A program made the position numbers and the translations under genes. The notes under the pieces are model-generated. The model did no database searches. It saw nothing but the letters and a program-made list of their open reading frames with translations, and was not told the DNA's origin. From an uncultured Bacilli bacterium (GTDB lineage Bacteria > Bacillota_I > Bacilli_A > RF39 > UBA660), in contig CANRLQ010000026.1 in the NCBI GenBank assembly GCA_947631525.1, forward strand, positions 1 through 11,734: a stretch of 11,734 nt of DNA, given 5' to 3'. Each line of letters begins with the position of its first letter. Within the stretch, counting starts at the first letter, position 1. This document shows, in pieces, positions 6,851 to 11,734 of the stretch.

Positions 6851-8332
6851 ATGAAAAAGAATAATTTATTAAAGACTATAGCAATTTTATTTTTTGCATA
6901 TGTAGTACTAAGTTGGATTATTCCAGGTGGGACATTTTCAGAAGGACAATTAACAAAAACTGGGACTTCACCATTAGGTATTGGTGATATCTTTATCTAT
7001 CCAATATCAACATCTATTACATCAATCTTTGTATTAATTGGTGTATGTATCTTATTAATAGGTGCTTTATATGGTGTAATGAATGCAACAGGAGCTTACA
7101 AAAAATTAGTAGAAGGTTTAGCATTAAAATTTAAAGGTAAAGAAAAATCATTCTTAGTAATTTCAATTTTAATGTTTGCAATTTTATCTTCACTAACAAC
7201 ACTTTATTTACCATTATTTGTATTAGTACCATTATTTGTAGCTGTTATTTTATCATTAGGTTATAATAAAATGACTGCATTACTTTCAACAGTAGGAGCT
7301 ATATTAGTTGGTATGATAGGTACAACTTATGGTTATAATACTGGTGGATATAATTACATTAATTATTTCTTTGAATTAGGTATTAATTCTAATATTATTT
7401 ACAAAGTTGCTTTATTTGTATTAGTAACAGTAGTATTATTAGTATTTGTAATTAAAACTAGTAAATTAGAAGTAGTTAAAAAGAAAACAACTAAAAAAGA
7501 AACAAAGAGTGAAACAAAGAAAACAACTAAAAAAGAAGTAAAAGAAGATACACAAAAAGTTTTAATACCACTTTATGATGAAAAACAAAAAGGAAGTAAA
7601 AAAGCAACTGGATTAGTTATTATTTTAGCTTTAACAGTTATTATATCTTTAGTTTCAATGTTTAATTGGGCAGGAGCTTTAGGAGTTGAAAAAACTTGGT
7701 TTGATACTGTCTACACAAAAATAACAGAAGTAAAATTAAACGGATATCCTATATTTGCTAATATATTAGGTTCAATCAATCCATTTGGATATTGGTCAAA
7801 TTATGAATTTGCTATGTTATTAATGATTTCTATTTTATTAATAGGATTAATCTATAACTTAAAATGTAGTGATTTATTTGAAGCAGTAAAAAATGGTATG
7901 AAAGAAATGATACCTGTAGCTGTAGTAGTAATATTCGCAAATGTATTATTGTTAATTGTAAATAGTGTAGATGCAACATTCTTCCCAGTAGTAGCAAATG
8001 CATTATTTGGTGTAACTAAAGGATTAAATGTTATTACAATGTCTTTAATATCTGGAATTGGTTCAATAATGTTTAGTGATTTTCCATACTTAATGAACGC
8101 CTTATATGATCCTATAAAATCATTATATACTGATACATATTCAATTGCTGTAGTTATAATGCAAGCAATTTATGGATTCGTTATGATGATTGTTCCAACT
8201 AGTGTAATCTTAGTAGCAGGACTTTCATATTTAGACGTTTCTTATAAAGAATGGTTAAAAAATAACTGGAAATTATTAGTTTCATTACTAATAGCTATAT
8301 TAATCGTATCAATTATTATGATATTAGTTTAA
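6851..8332 (+). CDS. DcuC/YfcC-like multi-spanning membrane carrier (substrate unknown)
   Basis: A 493-aa integral membrane protein with about 11-12 hydrophobic segments in two halves, as in the ion-transporter superfamily that contains DcuC, YfcC and AbgT. Family-like features are the first helix running into SWIIPGGTF (21-29), the EAVKNGMKEMIPVAVVV segment opening the second half, and a C-terminus with PTSVILVAGLSYLDVSYKEW before the last helix. Such proteins are usually secondary carriers for dicarboxylates, amino acids or peptides. The substrate cannot be read from sequence. The halves are joined by a hydrophilic, very Lys/Thr-rich loop (about 207-255), longer than expected and containing an imperfect internal repeat (KKTTKKE twice). 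The strong SD AGGAGG lies 7 nt before ATG. It has its own promoters and terminator, divergent from the tRNA-modification gene. Confidence 0.72.
   Translation: MKKNNLLKTIAILFFAYVVLSWIIPGGTFSEGQLTKTGTSPLGIGDIFIYPISTSITSIFVLIGVCILLIGALYGVMNATGAYKKLVEGLALKFKGKEKSFLVISILMFAILSSLTTLYLPLFVLVPLFVAVILSLGYNKMTALLSTVGAILVGMIGTTYGYNTGGYNYINYFFELGINSNIIYKVALFVLVTVVLLVFVIKTSKLEVVKKKTTKKETKSETKKTTKKEVKEDTQKVLIPLYDEKQKGSKKATGLVIILALTVIISLVSMFNWAGALGVEKTWFDTVYTKITEVKLNGYPIFANILGSINPFGYWSNYEFAMLLMISILLIGLIYNLKCSDLFEAVKNGMKEMIPVAVVVIFANVLLLIVNSVDATFFPVVANALFGVTKGLNVITMSLISGIGSIMFSDFPYLMNALYDPIKSLYTDTYSIAVVIMQAIYGFVMMIVPTSVILVAGLSYLDVSYKEWLKNNWKLLVSLLIAILIVSIIMILV
7480..7537 (+). repeat. 22-bp direct repeat encoding the KKTTKKE motif twice
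   Basis: A 22-base purine-rich string occurs identically at 7480-7501 and 7516-7537, 36 bases (12 codons) apart, so the reading frame is kept. It encodes the duplicated lysine/threonine-rich segment of the central loop of the carrier. It looks like an in-frame tandem duplication inside a low-complexity loop rather than a mobile or regulatory repeat. Confidence 0.8.
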
Positions 8333-8359
8333 GGGTTAAAAACCCTTTTCTTTTTTTTA
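8331..8359 (+). terminator. Terminator of the carrier gene
   Basis: AAGGGTT (8331-8337), AAA and AACCCTT (8341-8347) form a 7-bp stem followed by TTC and a T-run to 8358. Two bases of the stop codon (8330-8332) form the foot of the stem. Confidence 0.9.
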
Positions 8360-8370
8360 TACAATTATTG

Positions 8371-8379
8371 TGATAAAAT
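8371..8379 (+). promoter_or_regulatory. Possible extended -10 promoter of the metalloprotease gene
   Basis: TGATAAAAT (8371-8379) is identical to the extended -10 of the polymerase promoter. The -35 position falls in the preceding terminator T-run and does not match. Transcription would start near 8386, directly at the SD GAGGG (8386-8390). Confidence 0.5.
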
Positions 8380-8395
8380 GTTATTGAGGGATATT

Positions 8396-8988
8396 ATGAA
8401 TTATAAAATAGGTGAATATAATTGTAATGTAGTAATTGAAAAGAAAAATAACAAAAATACTTATATAAGAGTAAAAGAAAATAATACTATATTAATAACA
8501 ACAAATTATTTAACTACTAAAAGACAAATAATCAATATTATTAATGATAATAAAGATTTTATTTTAAGAAATTTAAAATTACAAGAAAAAAAACAATTAA
8601 AAGAACAAAAGTTTTTTTACTTAGGTAAATATTAGGTAATAATATATATATAGAAAATGAGGATAAACTAAATAAATGGTTAAATAAAAAAATAAAAGAA
8701 ATATTTAAAGAAGAATTAGATATAGTTTATAGTAAATTTGAAGAAGTTATTCCTTATCCCAAATTGAGAATAAGAAAAATGAAAACAAGATGGGGTGTTT
8801 GTAATAAAAAAGATATTGTAATCACTTTGAATTCTGAATTAATTAGGTATGATATAAGTAAACTAGATTATGTTATTATTCATGAATTATCGCATTTTAT
8901 TCACTTTAACCATTCTAAATCTTTTTGGAATTTAGTGAGTAAATATTGTCCAAATTATAAACAAATAAAAAAAGAATTAAAAGAATAA
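8396..8988 (+). pseudogene. YgjP/SprT-like (DUF45) zinc metalloprotease gene, frame-disrupted
   Basis: Two reading frames together make one YgjP-like protein. The 5' part (8396-8635) encodes the N-terminal beta region ending FFYLGKY-stop. The 3' part, open in another frame from 8629 to 8988, continues NNIYIENEDKLNKWL, then KLRIRKMKTRWGVC, the zinc site HELSH (8881-8895) with downstream HFNHSKSFW, and the family C-terminus. The catalytic half is intact. The frame must change between about 8627 and 8635, because the 5' frame stops at 8633 and the 3' frame has a stop at 8626. At that point TTAGGTAAATA is followed by TTAGGTAATAA, an imperfect 11-bp tandem repeat. Removing one copy restores the frame. 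A deletion of 3n+1 bases would also explain it, and homologues I recall have roughly 15 more residues here. ATG 8396 is chosen over 8378: it has SD GAGGG, while the upstream ATG overlaps the -10. A recent lesion or an assembly error are both possible. Confidence 0.75.
8621..8642 (+). repeat. Imperfect 11-bp tandem repeat at the frame break
   Basis: TTAGGTAAATA (8621-8631) is directly followed by TTAGGTAATAA (8632-8642), identical for the first 8 bases and matching at 9 of 11. Eleven bases shift the frame by exactly the amount needed to split the metalloprotease gene. Confidence 0.7.
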
Positions 8989-9017
8989 TTGACTTTATTT
9001 AATAAAATTATTATAAT
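8989..9017 (+). promoter_or_regulatory. Promoter of the valS T-box transcript
   Basis: TTGACT (8989-8994, 5/6) and TATAAT (9012-9017, 6/6) have ideal 17-bp spacing. The -35 begins on the base after the upstream stop codon. Transcription would start near 9024, giving a leader of about 240 nt that contains the T-box. No terminator separates the upstream gene, so read-through transcripts would also meet the T-box. Confidence 0.85.
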
Positions 9018-9035
9018 TATTTATGTAAAAGCAAT

Positions 9036-9240
9036 GAACAAGAGGAGTAATTATATTTTTATTTAAAGAGAGTTAGTGATTGGTGGAAACTAATAATAAA
9101 TTATAATGAAGGTAGCTTGGGAGCTTAATATCTAAGTAAATAGGATATTACGTAATTATGCGTTAAATAAAAGAGGTAATTTTTAATTACAAATTAAGGT
9201 GGTACCACGTAAAACACGTCCTTATATGGATGTGTTTTTT
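9036..9240 (+). promoter_or_regulatory. T-box riboswitch, valine specifier (GTA), controlling valS
   Basis: A T-box leader senses uncharged tRNA and allows read-through into the synthetase gene. Stem I is closed by CAAG (9039-9042) with CTTG (9116-9119). The specifier loop has AGTA (9046-9049) on the 5' side and GAA-G-GTA-G (9108-9115) on the 3' side, so the specifier is GTA (9112-9114), a valine codon matching the downstream gene. The distal loop has GGTG (9082-9085). A middle helix pairs AATATC with GATATT, and Stem III is GTAATT/AATTAC (9176-9190). The T-box is AAGGTGGTACCACG (9196-9209); its TGGT (9200-9203) would pair with a tRNA acceptor end A-CCA. The antiterminator can pair AAGG (9196-9199) with CCTT (9220-9223) and ACGT with ACGT (9207-9210, 9216-9219), excluding the terminator. 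All core elements look intact. Confidence 0.93.
9211..9240 (+). terminator. Regulated terminator of the valS T-box
   Basis: AACACGTCC (9213-9221) pairs with GGATGTGTT (9228-9236), a 9-bp stem with one G-T wobble and a 6-nt loop, followed by T6 (9235-9240). Its left arm overlaps the 3' strand of the antiterminator, giving the usual either/or switch. Confidence 0.9.
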
Positions 9241-9265
9241 ATATTTTAAAGAGAGGATTGATATT

Positions 9266-11637
9266 ATGTTAGATAAAAAGTATATTGCAAATGAAAAAGA
9301 AGAAAAATGGTTAAATTATTGGAGAGATGAAAAAATATATGAATTTAAACCAGATCAAAGAGAAGTTTATTCCATTGATACTCCACCACCAACTGTTAAT
9401 GGAAAAATTCATATTGGACATATTTTTTCTTATTCTCAAACAGAAATGATTGCTAGATATAAAAGGTTAAGAGGATATAATATATTTTATCCATTTGGTT
9501 TTGACGATAATGGATTACCTAGTGAAAGATTAGTAGAAAGAGAACAAGGTAAAAAGGCTCATGAAATTGGAAGAGAAGCTTTTTCTAAACTATGTTATGA
9601 AACAACAGATAAATATGAAGCGGAATTCCAAGAATTATTCAGTAAGTTAGGAGTAAGTACAGATTGGAATATTCATTATAAAACAGTAAGTCCATCAACT
9701 ATTAAAATAAGTCAATTATCATTTTTAGATTTAATTGAAAAAGGACATTGTTATCATAAAGAGAGTCCAGCTTTATGGTGTAATGAATGTTTGACTTCTA
9801 TTGCTCAAGCTGAATTAGAAACTAAAACAATTAAAACAACATTTAATTATATTACATTTAAAACCGTTGAAGATAATGAAGAATTTATAATTGCTACGAC
9901 TAGACCTGAGTTATTACCTGCTATTGTATGTGTATTTGTAAATCCAAATGATGAAAAACACAATCATTTAATTGGTAAAACTGCACATATACCTGTAATA
10001 GATGTAAATGTACCAATTATGGCAGATGAAAAGGTTGCTATTGACAAAGGTACAGGAATAGTTATGTGTTGTACTTTTGGGGATCAAACAGATATTGAAT
10101 GGTGGAAAAAATATAACTTACCATTAAAATATATTTTTACAGACAATGGAAGAATTATTGATGAAGTTCCAAATTATGGTGGAATGAAAATAAAAGAAGC
10201 TAGAAAACAAATTATCGAAGATTTACAAGCAGGTGGGTATGTAGTTAAAATTGAAGAATTAGAACATGAAGTTCAAACACATGAAAGATGTGGAAAAGAA
10301 GTAGAATATTCTGTAATGAAACAATGGTTCATAAATATAATGGATCATAAAGATGATTTTATAAAAATAGGTAATGATATCAAATGGTATCCAGAATATA
10401 TGCATTCTAGATATGAAGAATGGGTAAATAATATTGCTTGGGATTGGTGTATTTCAAGACAAAGATATTTTGGTGTACCATTTCCTGTATGGTATTGTAA
10501 AAATTGTGGAGAACCAGTATTTGCTAGAAAAGAAGATTTACCTGTTAATCCTCTTGTTGATAATCCTAAAATTAGTGAATGTCATCATTGTAAGTGTAAA
10601 GAATTTATACCAGAAACAGATGTTATGGATACATGGGCAACATCTTCAGTGACACCTTTAATTAATATGCGATATGGTGAAAAAGAAAATTATGAAGATT
10701 TATTAAAACCAATGAGTATTAGAACAAATGCTTCTGAAATAATAAGAACATGGGATTTTTATACTATTGTGAAAAGTTTTTATCATTTTGGGCAAAAGCC
10801 ATGGGATAATGTTATGATTTCAGGATTTGTAATGGCAGATAAAGGAGAAAAAATTAGTAAATCAAAAGGTAACAGTAAAGTAGAACCTATTGATTTAATA
10901 AATAATTATTCAGCTGATGTTATTCGTTATTGGGCAGGTTCTGGAAGACTTGGAACTGATATAGTATTTAGTGAAGAAACTTTACTTAGAGGTAAGAAAT
11001 TAGTAAATAAAATATGGAATGTTTCTAAATTTATTGAAATGCATTTACAAGACTATGAAGATAAAGAATTTGAAGATTATGAATACATTGATAAATGGAT
11101 ATTAGGAAGTTTCCAAGAAATGGAAAAAGGATTTATTAATTACCTTGAAGACTATGAAGTAGGAATATAGAAATAGTAAAACATAGATTATATAGACCTG
11201 AGGAATTTGGAGAAATACCAAGATATTCAGGACAAAAAACAGTTTATACAATACTTTATAAATTATTACAAGACTTTAGTATTTTCTTCCCATTTATCAC
11301 AGAAGAAATATATCAAGAGTTATATCATGATAATAAATCAATCCATTTAACTGAAATTAAACCATTAACATTTAATTTTGATAAAGAAATAAAAAATGGT
11401 GATATTATTGTTGAAATTATTAGTCAATCTAGAGGTGAAAAATCAAATCAAAATGTTTCATTAAAAACACCTATAAAGAATTTAGATTTAAGTTTAAATA
11501 AAGAATTAAAAAATGCTATGGAATTATCAATAAAAGATTTTAAAGCAACTTTATTTATAGAAAATTTAAATATAGAAGAAGTAGAAGAAAATTATTCTAT
11601 TAATAAAATAGAATTAAATTTAGATAGTGATAAATAA
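9266..11637 (+). pseudogene. valS: Valyl-tRNA synthetase, interrupted by an out-of-frame internal deletion
   Basis: Class I synthetase charging tRNA-Val. The 5' frame (9266-11170) encodes 634 residues: HIGH at 49-52 (PPPTVNGKIHIGH), DDNGLP, a CP1 editing domain with ATTRPE (210-215), Cys pairs of zinc-ribbon type, CISRQRYFG, MDTWATSS and KISKS (529-533, Ile for Met of KMSKS). DNGLP and WATSS are, as I recall, typical of the archaeal/Rickettsia-like ValS type, which also lacks the C-terminal coiled-coil arm of Bacillus ValS. After NYLEDYEVGI the frame stops (11168-11170). The next frame resumes at 11167 with IEIVKHRLYRPEEFG and is open to TAA at 11635-11637, including PFITEEIYQELY. The anticodon-binding helix normally between them (...W.F..NY) is missing, about 16 residues, so the lesion is a deletion of 3n+1 bases near 11165. 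ATG 9266 has SD GAGAGG. ValS is essential, so a second copy or an assembly error is likely. Confidence 0.88.
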
Positions 11638-11669
11638 AATTAGAAAAATAAAATTTTTTCTAATTTTTT
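11638..11669 (+). terminator. Terminator after valS
   Basis: AATTAGAAAAA (11638-11648) and TTTTTCTAATT (11655-11665) form an 11-bp AT-rich stem with a 6-nt loop, followed by T-run 11664-11669. It starts on the base after the stop codon. Confidence 0.8.
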
Positions 11670-11734
11670 CAGAGTGTAGACAAACCCCTAGATTTTTTCT
11701 AAGGATTTTCTTATGTATAAATTTTTTTACTATA
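11670..11734. other. Unassigned tail of the window
   Basis: There is no open frame of note. The stretch contains AGAGTGTAGACAAACCCC, less AT-rich than its surroundings. An imperfect hairpin follows, CCCTAG (11687-11692) with CTAAGG (11699-11704) and one mismatch, leading into T-rich sequence. It could be the end of a minus-strand neighbour's terminator or the start of the next intergenic region; too little is visible to decide. Confidence 0.3.

Noticed and set aside
8378..8395. Upstream in-frame ATG at 8378 as the start of the metalloprotease gene
   Set aside because: It overlaps the proposed -10 (8374-8379), has no SD, and adds residues atypical for the family; ATG 8396 has GAGGG at proper spacing.
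8584..8618. Programmed -1 frameshift at the A8 or T7 run in the metalloprotease gene
   Set aside because: Slipping to the downstream frame at either run leads at once to the TAA at 8626, so the frame change must occur after 8628, where no slippery run exists.
9230..9265. ATG at 9230 as the valS start
   Set aside because: It lies in the T-box terminator stem; ATG 9266 has a good SD and gives the normal N-terminus.
10434..10652. 72-residue open frame within valS in another frame
   Set aside because: It is fully contained in conserved valS sequence (CISRQRYFG to WATSS) and is low-complexity.
11167..11637. valS 3' part as an independently translated subunit (split synthetase)
   Set aside because: There is no SD plus ATG/GTG/TTG near the start of the frame, and a conserved segment is missing between the parts.
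189..11637. Mycoplasma-type reassignment of TGA to Trp
   Set aside because: Conserved Trp positions use TGG, and no in-frame TGA is needed to continue any gene; the broken genes are explained by frame changes, not TGA.
1..11734. Mobile elements, CRISPR arrays, prophage or defence islands
   Set aside because: There are no transposase/integrase motifs, no regularly spaced repeats, and all genes resemble core housekeeping families.

Overview
The window looks like chromosome from a strongly AT-rich, low-GC Gram-positive-type bacterium (Bacillota/Mycoplasmatota side, possibly an uncultivated gut Bacilli lineage; this is inference). Supporting signs are RNase Y, a valine T-box riboswitch, a YtqA/YtqB-type tRNA-modification protein, purine-rich Shine-Dalgarno sequences and many short hairpin+U-run terminators. 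TGG is used for Trp and every visible stop is TAA or TAG, with no sign of TGA reassignment. There is no phage, IS element, CRISPR array or tRNA/rRNA gene. The content is housekeeping.

Layout. (1) Positions 1-75 are the 3' end of an unidentified gene, closed by a terminator. (2) rny (RNase Y, 189-1742) has a near-consensus promoter with a perfect dyad at its transcription start. (3) A Y-family DNA polymerase (dinB-like, 1832-3037) is followed by tex (3082-5244). (4) On the minus strand, 5255-6721 encodes one polypeptide with a radical-SAM domain (YtqA/MnmL-like) fused to a methyltransferase (YtqB/MnmM-like). It converges on tex at a shared bidirectional terminator. (5) A 129-bp divergent intergenic region with two inverted repeats separates it from a DcuC/YfcC-like membrane carrier (6851-8332). 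(6) A YgjP/SprT-like metalloprotease gene (8396-8988) is frame-disrupted. (7) A T-box leader with specifier codon GTA (about 9036-9240) controls valS (9266-11637). This valS is of the archaeal-like DNGLP/WATSS type and carries an internal out-of-frame deletion near 11165. (8) A terminator and an unassigned tail end the window.

How it fits together. Most genes look like single-gene transcription units with their own promoter and terminator, and several stop codons lie inside terminator hairpins. Functionally the region is information processing: mRNA decay (RNase Y), translesion synthesis (Y-family polymerase), RNA-binding Tex, wobble-uridine tRNA modification (the fusion protein) and valine tRNA charging under T-box control.

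Most worth a second look: the two broken genes, whose lesions have the same frame offset and, by my estimate, similar size; the radical-SAM/methyltransferase fusion, which could be a one-polypeptide route to mnm5(s2)U analogous to MnmC; and the dyads placed exactly on the promoters of rny, the fusion gene and the carrier gene. I see no clearly novel defence or mobile system here.
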